Part shown: positions 25,310 to 32,958 of the stretch, piece after piece
Layout: every line of letters starts with the position of its first letter
How positions within the stretch are numbered: the stretch's first letter is position 1
Source of the DNA: DASULK01 sp036381835
GTDB taxonomy: Bacteria; Actinomycetota; Actinomycetes; Mycobacteriales; Micromonosporaceae
NCBI GenBank assembly: GCA_036381835.1
Contig: DASVCA010000230.1
Span: 1-41,167 of the forward strand
Length of the DNA stretch: 41,167 bases
Reading direction: 5' to 3'
Notes under the pieces: model-generated
Seen by the model: only the letters and a program-made list of their open reading frames with translations
The model's database searches: none
Told to the model about the DNA's origin: nothing
Translations under genes and position numbers: made by a program

Positions 25310-25719
25310 CTGATCGAGGGTCAGGTGGGCGTCGCTGACGACCTCGGTCAGCGTGACTGGGACGAGCGTGACCACGACGTCTCCGCCTAGCCGGTCCATC
25401 CGCAGGACCCGGCCCAGAGCGTCACTGGAGGCGAACAGCACCTTGCCCGGCGCCAGGTCGCCGACTCCTTTCGCGCCACCGTCGAGAGTTCAGACCATCC
25501 GGTCGTCACTGACGGCACGGATTGCCCTCGGCCCGTCCCGAAGCACCACGACATCTGGTTGGTACGTGATGTCGGAGTTCTTGTCGGGCCCGTGGCCGTA
25601 GGCGGACACCGCGTCGGCTTCACTCAGAACCGGCCCAGCGGGATGGTGCCGCCGCTGCCCGTGCAGCCGGTGGCCGCCAGGCTGACCGCCCCACCAGAGC
25701 CGCCACCAAGCATCCACAT
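25310..25719 (-). pseudogene. Lipoprotein-like pseudogene with frameshift and nonsense codon
   Basis: From an ATG at 25719 one frame gives a short N-terminus ending in the lipobox-like SLAATGCTGSGG, then a stop. A second frame continues with DITYQPDVVVLRDGPRAIR and AVSDDRMV, hits TGA at 25490-25492, and goes on in the same frame with TLDGGAKGVGDLAPGKVLFA, LGRVLRMDRLGGDVVVTLVP and TLTEVVSDAHLTLDQ. The TGA falls where TGG (Trp) would restore a smooth sequence. It resembles actinobacterial secreted proteins of unknown role. The 3' end is lost at the DUF1990 remnant. An assembly error is an alternative for each lesion. Confidence 0.6.
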
Positions 25720-25802
25720 GTGCGCCTCATCGGTTCGGCCCGGCCAGGATCATGCGTGCGACGGTGACGGCCGGATTCTTGCCATGCAGCGGTTCTGGTA
25801 GG

Positions 25803-25910
25803 TCACCCATCGCCACAGCCTGGATGGAGAAGTGTCGGGAGCCGGTCTTGACCAGTAGCGAGCAAGAGCGCGGCGGCGAGCAGGCGGATCGCTTTGAGAC
25901 AGGTGTTCAC
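25803..25910 (-). pseudogene. Stranded signal-peptide-like ORF
   Basis: A 35-codon frame from a GTG preceded by GAAAGG, starting VNTCLKAIRLLAAALLLATG and then losing any protein-like pattern before TGA. It looks like the N-terminal signal of a secreted protein whose body is gone, perhaps the same gene as the adjacent lipoprotein remnant. The stretch 25911-26097 after it shows no gene; it holds a palindrome AAGCCGGCTT and nothing else I can name. Confidence 0.35.
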
Positions 25911-26097
25911 GCGTCACCTTTCGGGGTACGGCCTCATAAGCCGGCTTGTCGGGGTGGTGTCAAGCGGACAGTGGGGAGCCGGTCGACGGCCGCAAAGCGG
26001 TCACAAGGCACTGCGCCGCACACAACGAGACCTGGGCCTGGCGATCACCGTCTCCAGCTTCGAGCTCCGGGGCTGGTCAAGCGAGGCTGTCCAGGGC

Positions 26098-26574
26098 TTA
26101 CAGATTCGGTGGCGGCCCGAGGATCTCAATGGCGTGCCGTGCCGCGGCGTGGCCGAGGGCGGCCGGATCGACCGGACGGGGGTCGGGCAGACGGCGTTCG
26201 GTGGCGGGCTGGCCGACCTCGGCCGCGAAGTGTTCGAAGCCGGATGGTGTCGTTATCTGCAGGACCCGCAGCGGCTCGGCGTCGCCCACGATGAAGGTGT
26301 GGGCCAGCCCGACCGGTAGTACCACGAAATCGCCCGGCTCGGCAGGTAGTACCTCACCCTCGCAGTGGAACTCGGCGGTCCCGGACAGGATGTAGAAGCA
26401 CTCGTCTTCTTCGGTGTGCCGGTGCAGCGGCGGTGCGAATCCGGGTGGGTTGACGAACTCGGCAACGGTGAGCTTGCCGCGGGTCTGCGCGCCGGTGGTC
26501 TTGAGCGTCACCAGATTACCCAGGAACCAGAGGGCTTCGCCTTCGCCATCGCGGCTGACATAGGGGTGGATCAT
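26098..26574 (-). CDS. Cupin-domain protein
   Basis: 158 residues with one cupin barrel. Motif 1 (PPLHRHTEEDECFYILSG) provides two His and a Glu, and motif 2 (PGDFVVLPVGLAHTF) gives the last His; a metal site is therefore intact. It resembles quercetin dioxygenase-like single-domain cupins. The substrate is unknown. It is divergent from the TetR gene at 26633 with a 58-base gap holding a strong palindrome, so it is probably that repressor's target. Whether it belongs to the polyketide cluster is unclear; it lies beyond the pseudogene stretch. Confidence 0.85.
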   Translation of the reverse strand: MIHPYVSRDGEGEALWFLGNLVTLKTTGAQTRGKLTVAEFVNPPGFAPPLHRHTEEDECFYILSGTAEFHCEGEVLPAEPGDFVVLPVGLAHTFIVGDAEPLRVLQITTPSGFEHFAAEVGQPATERRLPDPRPVDPAALGHAAARHAIEILGPPPNL

Positions 26575-26586
26575 GATTCCCTCATT

Positions 26587-26608
26587 TCATCAGACCGTGG
26601 TCTACTGA
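26587..26608. promoter_or_regulatory. Operator between cupin and TetR genes
   Basis: TCATCAGACC-GT-GGTCTACTGA, a 22-base inverted repeat with eight of ten base pairs matched and a perfect AGACC-GT-GGTCT core. It lies centrally in the 58-base divergent gap, where a TetR dimer would block both promoters. Confidence 0.75.
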
Positions 26609-26617
26609 ATATGGTGC

Positions 26618-26623
26618 TAGTAT
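26618..26623 (+). promoter_or_regulatory. -10 element of the TetR gene
   Basis: TAGTAT nine bases before the ATG at 26633, with no ribosome binding site between. The transcript probably starts at or close to the ATG (leaderless). Confidence 0.45.
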
Positions 26624-26632
26624 GACGACACG

Positions 26633-27301
26633 ATGAGGGAGCCTGTCAAGAAGGAAGTTCGCCGGCGGCAGTACCGATCGGCGGTGCGGGCCGACAACGC
26701 CAAACGGACCCGCCGGGCAATCGTGGCCGCAGCGGGTGATCTCTTCATGGCCAAGGGCTACGCGGCAACGTCCCTGGCCGAGGTGGCCACCGCGGCAGGT
26801 GTCGCCCGGCCGACCGTGTTCGCCGCGTTCGGCTCCAAGCCTGCGCTGTTACGCCAGGTGCTCGATGAAGCGCTGGCCGGCGACGACGCCGCAGTGCCGG
26901 TGGCGCAGCGTCCGTGGTTCCAGCCAGTCTGGGACGCAAGCACGCCGTCAGCGGTGCTGGACGCCTACGCCAGCGTATGCGTGCTGATCGCGAGGCGCGC
27001 GGCACGACTGTTCGAGGCGGTGCGCCGAGCGGCCGACGACTCACCCGATGTCGCCCAGCTGTGGCAGACGTTGCAGGACAACCGCCACGCCGGGGCCAAG
27101 ATGGTGCTGGAACACGCCCTGACGTTAGGGCCCCTGGCCAAAGGGCTCAGCCCGAAGGAAGCAATCGACATCTTGTGGATGTTCAACGATCCAGCGCACT
27201 ATGCGGCCTTGGTGCTCGACCGAGGCTGGACAGAAGACAGATTCCGGCACTGGCTCGCCAGCATGATGCGCCAAGCCCTGCTCGGGGAAGTCGGCTACTA
27301 G
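26633..27301 (+). CDS. TetR-family regulator, divergent to cupin gene
   Basis: 222 residues. The helix-turn-helix (about 27-72) has the usual IVAAAGDLFMAKGYAATSL, VATAAGVARPTVFAAFGSK pattern; the C-terminal domain is helical and of unknown ligand. Two leucines (codons 73 and 165) are encoded by TTA (26849-26851, 27125-27127), rare in this GC-rich genome, so translation may depend on bldA. There is no ribosome site, and a -10-like TAGTAT stands just upstream. The 22-base palindrome between it and the cupin gene is its likely operator. Confidence 0.92.
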   Translation: MREPVKKEVRRRQYRSAVRADNAKRTRRAIVAAAGDLFMAKGYAATSLAEVATAAGVARPTVFAAFGSKPALLRQVLDEALAGDDAAVPVAQRPWFQPVWDASTPSAVLDAYASVCVLIARRAARLFEAVRRAADDSPDVAQLWQTLQDNRHAGAKMVLEHALTLGPLAKGLSPKEAIDILWMFNDPAHYAALVLDRGWTEDRFRHWLASMMRQALLGEVGY

Positions 27302-27332
27302 AACTCCACGCACTGCCACGAGACGAAGTGCA

Positions 27333-27348
27333 TCGAGCACCTGCTCGA
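27333..27348. terminator. Hairpin between TetR gene and tRNA operon
   Basis: TCGAGCA-CC-TGCTCGA, a perfect 7-base stem in the 85-base gap between the convergent TetR gene and tRNA-Val. A possible terminator for either. Confidence 0.45.
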
Positions 27349-27386
27349 ACCGCAAACGCGCAGCTCGACGGCGTGATCAAGTTGAA

Positions 27387-27461
27387 TGGTGGGCGATACT
27401 GGGATCGAACCAGTGACCTCTTCCGTGTCAAGGAAGCGCGCTCCCGCTGCGCCAATCGCCC
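27387..27461 (-). tRNA. tRNA-Val (GAC)
   Basis: A complete cloverleaf: acceptor stem GGGCGAT/ATCGCCC, anticodon loop with GAC in CTTGACACG, T arm GGTTCGATCCC. The gene-encoded 3' end reads A-CCA, so CCA is included here. It is the last of three tRNAs read leftward. Confidence 0.95.
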
Positions 27462-27473
27462 TCAACTCTGCCG

Positions 27474-27544
27474 AGGTGGAGACGGGATTTGAACCCGTGT
27501 ACACGGCTTTGCAGGCCGTTGCCTCGCCTCTCGGCCACTCCACC
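27474..27544 (-). tRNA. tRNA-Cys (GCA)
   Basis: Acceptor stem GGTGGAG/CTCCACC, anticodon GCA in CTGCAAA, T arm GGGTTCAAATCCC, discriminator U as usual for tRNA-Cys. CCA is not encoded. Confidence 0.95.
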
Positions 27545-27582
27545 GAGGAAGCCCCCGCTGTCCTGTGGGTGGCATCACTCCG

Positions 27583-27655
27583 AGCGGACGACGGGACTCG
27601 AACCCGCGACCCTCACCTTGGCAAGGTGATGCGCTACCAACTGCGCTACGTCCGC
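27583..27655 (-). tRNA. tRNA-Gly (GCC)
   Basis: Acceptor stem GCGGACG/CGTCCGC, anticodon GCC in CTTGCCAAG, T arm GGGTTCGAGTCCC, discriminator U. CCA is not encoded. It is first in the Gly-Cys-Val operon, an order common in actinobacteria. Confidence 0.95.
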
Positions 27656-27688
27656 GTGTCGCTCCGGGTCATCCCCGGCGACGCACAA

Positions 27689-27718
27689 ACTTTAGCCGAG
27701 GAGGCGATCGAGTGCCAA
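27689..27718 (-). promoter_or_regulatory. Promoter of the tRNA operon
   Basis: On the minus strand TTGGCA (27713-27718), an 18-base spacer and TAAAGT (27689-27694), 34 bases before the tRNA-Gly 5' end. The rest of the 234-base gap to the methyltransferase gene shows no gene. Confidence 0.65.
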
Positions 27719-27889
27719 CTCGGGGGCCGAACACGCGAGTCGCCCTGGCCAGACCAGGCGGAGTCGAACTCGAAAGCCACCCAACACCGCACATATCACC
27801 TGCTACGGGCTCCCGGATCAGAAACCTCCCCACGTGGTGCGTGGCGGCCACGAACCAAACCCGTGGCGTACCCCAGCGACAATGGGCGC

Positions 27890-28534
27890 GTGTCCGGCAT
27901 CGAAACCGCCTTCGTCCGCCTACACGCCCGGCTCACCCCGGTCGCGTTCGTCCCCGAGATCCGGTTGCACCAGGCCGATGAGCCGATCGGGCTGTGGGAG
28001 TTGACCGAAGGCGAGTTCCGCAGCGAGCAGCCGCCACCGTTCTGGGCCTTCGCCTGGGCCGGCGGGCAGGCGCTGGCCCGCTACGTGCTCGACCATCCCG
28101 AGGAAGTGGCCGGGCGCCGGGTCCTTGACCTCGCAGCCGGGTCCGGACTGGCGGGCATCGCGGCCGCTCGCTGCGGCGCCGCACAGGTCCGCGCCGTTGA
28201 CATCGACCCGCTGGCGGTCGCGGCCATCGAACTGAACGCCGCCGCGAACGGGGTGTCCGTCACCGCCGAGCGTCGCGACCTGCTCGACGGCGACGCGGAG
28301 GGCGCGCAGGTGATCCTGGCCGGCGACGTCTTCTACAACAAGGCGATGTCCGACCGGGTGATGCGCTTCCTACGCCGGGCGCAACGTCGCGGCGCGCAGG
28401 TCCTGGTCGGCGACCCGCAGCGGGCGTTCCTCCCCCACGCCGCTTTCCGCCCACTGGCCACCTACCAGGTGCCGGTCCCGCCGGCGCTGGAGAGCGTACG
28501 GGTCAAGCGAACCACCGTCTGGGCCCTGTCGTAG
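27890..28534 (+). CDS. Class I SAM-dependent methyltransferase
   Basis: 214 residues, Rossmann methyltransferase. The SAM loop LDLAAGSGLAGI lies near residue 80, and AVDIDPLAVAAIELNAAANG is the acidic motif. The N-terminal PPPFWAFAWAGGQALARYVLD and the AGDVFYN motif place it with the ETFB-lysine methyltransferase/METTL20-like group, which modifies proteins. The GTG at 27890 has no ribosome site but a GACAAT -10-like box six bases upstream, pointing to a leaderless mRNA. The same frame is open upstream across the tRNA genes and is rejected there. The P450 gene follows nine bases after its stop. Confidence 0.85.
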   Translation: MSGIETAFVRLHARLTPVAFVPEIRLHQADEPIGLWELTEGEFRSEQPPPFWAFAWAGGQALARYVLDHPEEVAGRRVLDLAAGSGLAGIAAARCGAAQVRAVDIDPLAVAAIELNAAANGVSVTAERRDLLDGDAEGAQVILAGDVFYNKAMSDRVMRFLRRAQRRGAQVLVGDPQRAFLPHAAFRPLATYQVPVPPALESVRVKRTTVWALS

Positions 28535-28543
28535 CTTTGTGAC

Positions 28544-29719
28544 GTGCTGTTCCGCAGCTGGGAAGGGCCCGTCGGGCAACGGTGGCCCGATGTCGTGACG
28601 GTCACCGACCACGTCGGCGTCGCGCATCTGGTGGTGACCCGGCACGCACTGGTCCGACAGGTGCTGACCGACCCCGACACGTACCGTCCGGACAACGCGC
28701 TGGACGCGATCACCCCGGTGCCGGTCGCCGTACTGCGCATCCTGGCCCGTCACGGGTTCCGCCTGCCCCCCACCATGGCGAACAACGGCGGTCCGAGCCA
28801 CCCGGAGATCCGCGGTCTGGCCGCCGCCGCGCTGCATCCCACGAAGGTCGCCGCTCAACGTCCCTGGCTGACCGGGGTGGTACGCGAACGGGTGGCACGA
28901 CTGACGGCGGCACTCGACCGCGGGGACGAGGTCGACCTGTACGCCGAACTCGCCGCCGATCTGCCGCTGCTGGTGCTCGCCCGGCTGATCGACCTGCCGG
29001 CGGCCGAGGTCGCGGTGGTCAAGGAGTTCGCACGCGCCGCGTTGGAGCTGTTCTGGGCGCCGGTCGACGCCGGGCGGCAGCGGGAGCTGGCGGATATCGT
29101 GGGTCGGTTCCACGCGGTCCTACGCGAGTTCGCCGCCACCGGGCCGGGCTTGGCAGCCGATCTGCGGGCGGCCGGACACCGGCTCGACGTGGTGGTCGGG
29201 GCGCTGTTCTTCCTGCTGGTGGCCGGGCAGGAGACGACGTCCCAGTTCCTCACCCTGTTGTTGCACCGGCTCATCCACGAGCCCGATGTGCTCGCCGGAC
29301 TGCTCGACGGTGCTACCGATGTCGAGGCGGTGGTCGAGGAGGGGTTGCGGCTGGAGCCACCGATCGTCACCTGGCGGCGGATCGCGGCGCGTGACACCGA
29401 GCTCGCCGGGGTCCGGGTACCCGCCGGTGCGAGCATCGTGCTGTGGCTGGCGCGTGCCGGCCGCGACGAGGCGGTGTTCGCAGATGCGGACCGGTTCATT
29501 CCCGGTCAGCGCGGGTCGCGTCGGCACCTCGCGTTCGGGGCGGGGGCGCATCGTTGCCTGGGCGCCCAGCTCGCCCGGATGGAGGCCGCGGTCGTGGTCG
29601 CCGAGGCCGCCCCTCTGTTGCAAGATGCAACGGTGGTACGGCCGCCGTGGTGCCCGGACAACCTCTCGTTCCGGATGCCGGACGCCTTCATCATCCGCCG
29701 CACCCACCCATCCCGCTGA
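28544..29719 (+). CDS. Cytochrome P450
   Basis: 391 residues, a complete bacterial class I P450. The I-helix has VAGQETT, the K-helix ExxR is EEGLRLEP and the heme loop is FGAGAHRCLG with the cysteine thiolate. It needs ferredoxin and reductase from elsewhere. The start is a GTG nine bases after the methyltransferase stop, without a visible ribosome site. It converges on bioD with five bases between the stops. In Bacillus, the P450 BioI makes pimelate precursors for biotin; whether this enzyme does something similar is speculation from position only. Confidence 0.92.
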   Translation: MLFRSWEGPVGQRWPDVVTVTDHVGVAHLVVTRHALVRQVLTDPDTYRPDNALDAITPVPVAVLRILARHGFRLPPTMANNGGPSHPEIRGLAAAALHPTKVAAQRPWLTGVVRERVARLTAALDRGDEVDLYAELAADLPLLVLARLIDLPAAEVAVVKEFARAALELFWAPVDAGRQRELADIVGRFHAVLREFAATGPGLAADLRAAGHRLDVVVGALFFLLVAGQETTSQFLTLLLHRLIHEPDVLAGLLDGATDVEAVVEEGLRLEPPIVTWRRIAARDTELAGVRVPAGASIVLWLARAGRDEAVFADADRFIPGQRGSRRHLAFGAGAHRCLGAQLARMEAAVVVAEAAPLLQDATVVRPPWCPDNLSFRMPDAFIIRRTHPSR

Positions 29720-29724
29720 CGAGA

Positions 29725-30456
29725 TCAGGCGACGCCCTCTGCCCAGGCGCTCCAGTCGTCCAGTACCCCGTACAGGGCGGGGGTCAGCCAGCCGGGTGCT
29801 GAGCGCCGGAACACCCCGGGGTCCATGCTTCCCGCGCCGGTGGGCAGCGCGCCGAGCAGGTTCGGCCCCAGGTCGGCGAGGTTGGTCCAGTGCACCAGCT
29901 CGGGCATTACGGGCCAGGCTCCGATCACCACGCCGGCAGGCACCGACCGGCGCGCCAGCGCTTCGAGAGTCAGCGCGGTGTGGTTGAGGGTGCCGAGGCC
30001 GGCACGTGTCACCACCACCGCAGGCGCGCCGAGGGTGACGGCCAGATCCGCGACGGTCCACGCTTCGGCGGACGAGCGCAGCCCCATGGGCACCAGCAGG
30101 CCCCCGGCACCCTCCACCAGGACCAGGTCGTGGCCGGCGGCTTCGGTTCGTACCGCGTCGCACACCGTGTCGAAGTCGAGTGGTTCCAGCTCGGCGACCC
30201 GGGCCGCGGTGAGCGGGGCGAGCGGATCGGGGTAGCTGACCAGGGTACGTGCGTTCGCCGGCGCGGCGAGTCTGGTCACCACGTCCATATCGGACAGCTC
30301 TCCGACGGCCAACCCGGTCTGTCCGGGTTTGACGACGGCGACCCGCAGCCCGGCGGCCTGCGCCGCAGCGGCGATCGCCGCGGTCACGACGGTCTTCCCC
30401 ACCCCGGTGTCGGTCCCGGTCACCAGCACCGGCCCCCGCCACACGACCTCGCTCAT
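29725..30456 (-). CDS. bioD: Dethiobiotin synthetase
   Basis: 243 residues. P-loop GTDTGVGKT at 14-22, the KPGQTG loop near 44 and EGAGGLLVP near 116 are the BioD signatures. It closes the ureido ring of dethiobiotin from 7,8-diaminononanoate, CO2 and ATP. The ATG overlaps the bioF stop (ATGA). A longer in-frame start upstream would lie inside bioF and is rejected. No bioA is seen in the window. Confidence 0.95.
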   Translation of the reverse strand: MSEVVWRGPVLVTGTDTGVGKTVVTAAIAAAAQAAGLRVAVVKPGQTGLAVGELSDMDVVTRLAAPANARTLVSYPDPLAPLTAARVAELEPLDFDTVCDAVRTEAAGHDLVLVEGAGGLLVPMGLRSSAEAWTVADLAVTLGAPAVVVTRAGLGTLNHTALTLEALARRSVPAGVVIGAWPVMPELVHWTNLADLGPNLLGALPTGAGSMDPGVFRRSAPGWLTPALYGVLDDWSAWAEGVA

Positions 30457-31589
30457 GGTGCGCACCCCGCGATGATGTCGAGCGCCCGATCGAATTCGGC
30501 CCGTGGCACCCCGACGTTGACGGTGAGCCGCAGCCGCGAGCGACCGTCCGGAGTGGAGGGCGGGCGGAAGCAGCCGACAGCGACGCCCCGGTCCAGGCAT
30601 GCGGTGGCCCATGCCGTCGCGGCTTCCGCGCTGGGCGCGGTGACGGATACCACGCCCGCCGCCGGCGTCGTGACCGCCAACCCGGCGACCCGCAGCCGCG
30701 CCGCCGCCAGGGCCGCCCGTTCCGTCAGCTCATGCCGCAACCGATCACCGCCGCGTGCCAGTCCGACCGCGGCCAGTGCGCCCGCAGCGACCGCGGGCGG
30801 CAGCGCGGTGTCGAAGATGAAGGTGCGACCGGTGTCGATCAGGTGGCGGATCAGCTCCGCCGGACCGGCGATGACGCCACCGGCTGCGCCGATGGCCTTC
30901 GACAGGGTGGCGGTCACCACCACGTCCGGCTCACCGGCCAGGCCGGCCGCCGCCACCGCACCGGCTCCGTCCGGGCCGATGACGCCGAGCGCGTGCGCCT
31001 CATCGACAAGGAGTAGTGCCCCATGTCGCCGAGCGACCGCATGCAGGTCGGTCAGCGGAGCGAGGTCGCCGTCCACCGAGAAGATCGATTCGGTGATGAC
31101 GACCGCCGGTCGCCCCTCCGCCGCGGCGAGGGCGGCATCGACCGCTGCGACGTCGGCATGCTCGGTCACCACGGTCTCGGCCCCGGAGAGCCGACAGCCG
31201 TCGATCAACGAAGCGTGGTTGTGGGCGTCGGAGACCAGCAGGGTGCGGGGTGTGACGAGCGCTCGAACCGCCCCCAGATTGGCCAGGTAGCCGGAGGAAT
31301 AGACCAGCGCCCGAGCGGTGCCGAGCCAGTCGGCCAGCGCCGCCTCGAGCGCCGTGTGCAGATCGGTGGAACCGCGGACCAGCCGGGAGCCGGTGGCGCC
31401 CACGCCGTACTCGGCGAGCGCCTGGGCCGCCGCGGCGATGACCTGGGGGTCGCGGGTCAGCCCGAGGTAGTCGTTGCCGGCGAGGTCGACCACCGGATCG
31501 GCGGGGCCGCGCGGGCGTAGTCGGCGAGTCAGGCCCGCCTTGGCGCGTAACCGGGCTCGACGCTCGAGCGCCGCCAACCAGTCGGTCAC
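30453..31589 (-). CDS. bioF: 8-Amino-7-oxononanoate synthase
   Basis: 378 residues, alpha-oxoamine synthase family. The PLP lysine is K231 in TATLSKAIGAAGG; NDYLGL, GSRLVRGS and DEAHALGVIG are also conserved. It condenses pimeloyl-ACP or -CoA with alanine. The GTG start follows GGGAG. It is divergent from bioB and coupled to bioD. Codon 14 is TTA (31548-31550), showing that TTA is not confined to specialised genes here. Confidence 0.95.
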   Translation of the reverse strand: MTDWLAALERRARLRAKAGLTRRLRPRGPADPVVDLAGNDYLGLTRDPQVIAAAAQALAEYGVGATGSRLVRGSTDLHTALEAALADWLGTARALVYSSGYLANLGAVRALVTPRTLLVSDAHNHASLIDGCRLSGAETVVTEHADVAAVDAALAAAEGRPAVVITESIFSVDGDLAPLTDLHAVARRHGALLLVDEAHALGVIGPDGAGAVAAAGLAGEPDVVVTATLSKAIGAAGGVIAGPAELIRHLIDTGRTFIFDTALPPAVAAGALAAVGLARGGDRLRHELTERAALAAARLRVAGLAVTTPAAGVVSVTAPSAEAATAWATACLDRGVAVGCFRPPSTPDGRSRLRLTVNVGVPRAEFDRALDIIAGCAP

Positions 31590-31629
31590 ACATCACTCCC
31601 AGGTTGTTCGTCTGCGACGGGCCGCCTTG

Positions 31630-31635
31630 TAGGGT
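31630..31635 (+). promoter_or_regulatory. -10 element for leaderless bioB
   Basis: TAGGGT six bases before the bioB ATG, with no ribosome site, in the 52-base divergent gap between bioF and bioB. I see no clear biotin operator palindrome. Confidence 0.5.
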
Positions 31636-31641
31636 ACGACC

Positions 31642-32637
31642 ATGCCTGAAATCCTCGACCGCGCGCGCGATCAGGTGTTGGACGGTGGTGTGGGCCTCGA
31701 CGAGGCCGGGGTGCTGGAGGTGCTCCGTCTACCCGACGAGTACCTCACCGACGCCCTGCAACTGGCCCACGAGGTGCGGATGCGCTGGTGCGGTCCGGAG
31801 GTCGAGGTTGAGGGTATCGTCTCGCTGAAGACCGGCGGCTGCCCCGAGGACTGCCATTTCTGCTCGCAGTCCGGGCTGTTCGCCTCTCCGGTCCGCTCGG
31901 TCTGGTTGGACATTCCCTCTCTCGTGGAGGCCGCGAAGCAGACGGCGGCCACCGGAGCGACCGAGTTCTGCATCGTCGCCGCGGTGCGCGGTCCGGACGC
32001 GCGGCTGATGAAGCAGCTACGCGAAGGGGTGGCCGCGATCCGGGCCGAGGTGGACATCCAGATCGCCGCGTCTCTCGGCATGCTCACCCAGGCTCAGGTC
32101 GACGAACTGGTCGAGATCGGAGTGCACCGGTACAACCACAACCTGGAGACGGCACGCTCGTACTTCCCCAAAGTGGTCACCACCCACACCTGGGAGGAGC
32201 GCTGGGAGACGCTGCGGATGGTGCGGGACTCTGGGATGGAGGTGTGCTGTGGCGGCATCCTCGGTCTGGGCGAGACGCTGGAGCAGCGGGCCGAGTTCGC
32301 CGCCCAGCTCGCTGAGCTCGACCCGCACGAGGTGCCGCTCAACTTCCTCAACCCGCGGCCCGGAACCCCGTTGGCGGACCGGCCGGTGGTCGAGGCCCGC
32401 GATGCGCTCCGGGCGATCGCGGCTTTCCGGCTTGCCCTGCCGCGGACCATCCTGCGGTACGCGGGCGGTCGGGAGATCACGCTGGGAGATCTGGGTACGC
32501 GCGACGGCCTGCTCGGCGGGATCAACGCGGTGATCGTCGGGAACTATCTGACCACCCTCGGCCGGCCGGCCGAGGCCGATCTGGCGCTCCTGGCCGATCT
32601 CAAGATGCCGGTCAAGGCCCTTTCCACGACGATCTGA
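31642..32637 (+). CDS. bioB: Biotin synthase
   Basis: 331 residues, radical SAM enzyme. The 4Fe-4S cysteines are C67, C71 and C74 in GGCPEDCHFCSQSG; YNHNLETA and the C-terminal Arg-rich iron-sulfur region (GREITLGDLG) fit BioB. It inserts sulfur into dethiobiotin. The start is ATG with a -10-like box close by. bsaP follows two bases after the stop. Confidence 0.96.
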   Translation: MPEILDRARDQVLDGGVGLDEAGVLEVLRLPDEYLTDALQLAHEVRMRWCGPEVEVEGIVSLKTGGCPEDCHFCSQSGLFASPVRSVWLDIPSLVEAAKQTAATGATEFCIVAAVRGPDARLMKQLREGVAAIRAEVDIQIAASLGMLTQAQVDELVEIGVHRYNHNLETARSYFPKVVTTHTWEERWETLRMVRDSGMEVCCGGILGLGETLEQRAEFAAQLAELDPHEVPLNFLNPRPGTPLADRPVVEARDALRAIAAFRLALPRTILRYAGGREITLGDLGTRDGLLGGINAVIVGNYLTTLGRPAEADLALLADLKMPVKALSTTI

Positions 32638-32639
32638 GC

Positions 32640-32831
32640 ATGGGCGAGGCGCTCTGGTGTGATCGCTGTGGCGGGGCGCTCGCCGACGGCGGTCACGAGG
32701 CGTGCGCGGCGGCTCGCGCCCTGGAACCCCCTCGGTTCTGCCCGGCTTGCCGTCGGCGGATGAAGGTGCAGGTGCTGCCGGCCGGCTGGCGGGCAGCCTG
32801 TGTGGAGCACGGTGAGACCCGCTCGTTCTGA
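32640..32831 (+). CDS. bsaP: Biotin synthase auxiliary protein
   Basis: 63-residue Cys-rich protein directly behind bioB. Six cysteines in two CxxC pairs (C7/C10, C34/C37) plus C22 and C54 could bind an iron-sulfur cluster or zinc. Position, size and cysteine pattern match the actinobacterial BsaP, which supports biotin synthase activity in mycobacteria (from memory). The ATG lies two bases after the bioB stop, so translation is coupled. Confidence 0.85.
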   Translation: MGEALWCDRCGGALADGGHEACAAARALEPPRFCPACRRRMKVQVLPAGWRAACVEHGETRSF

Positions 32832-32885
32832 CGGATTGCCGACATCCGACGGCGCAGGCCTACCCGATCGGATGACAAGCGCGGG

Positions 32886-32915
32886 TTGATCCGATGATTT
32901 ATGCTTCTCTACGAT
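32886..32915 (+). promoter_or_regulatory. Promoter of the LPXTG protein gene
   Basis: TTGATC (32886-32891), an 18-base spacer and TACGAT (32910-32915) in an AT-rich stretch. A leader of about 38 bases follows, with GGAGGA before the ATG at 32959. This is a good housekeeping-type promoter. Confidence 0.65.
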
Positions 32916-32958
32916 TCTCCGCCTTAAGAAAATCTTTAGAGCGCCCCTCGGAGGAAAA

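Noticed and set aside
27386..27889. N-terminal extension of the methyltransferase frame
   Set aside because: The extension translates through three tRNA genes; the domain begins after the GTG at 27890.
30457..30612. Longer start for bioD
   Set aside because: The extra residues lie inside bioF in another frame; the ATGA overlap is the natural start.
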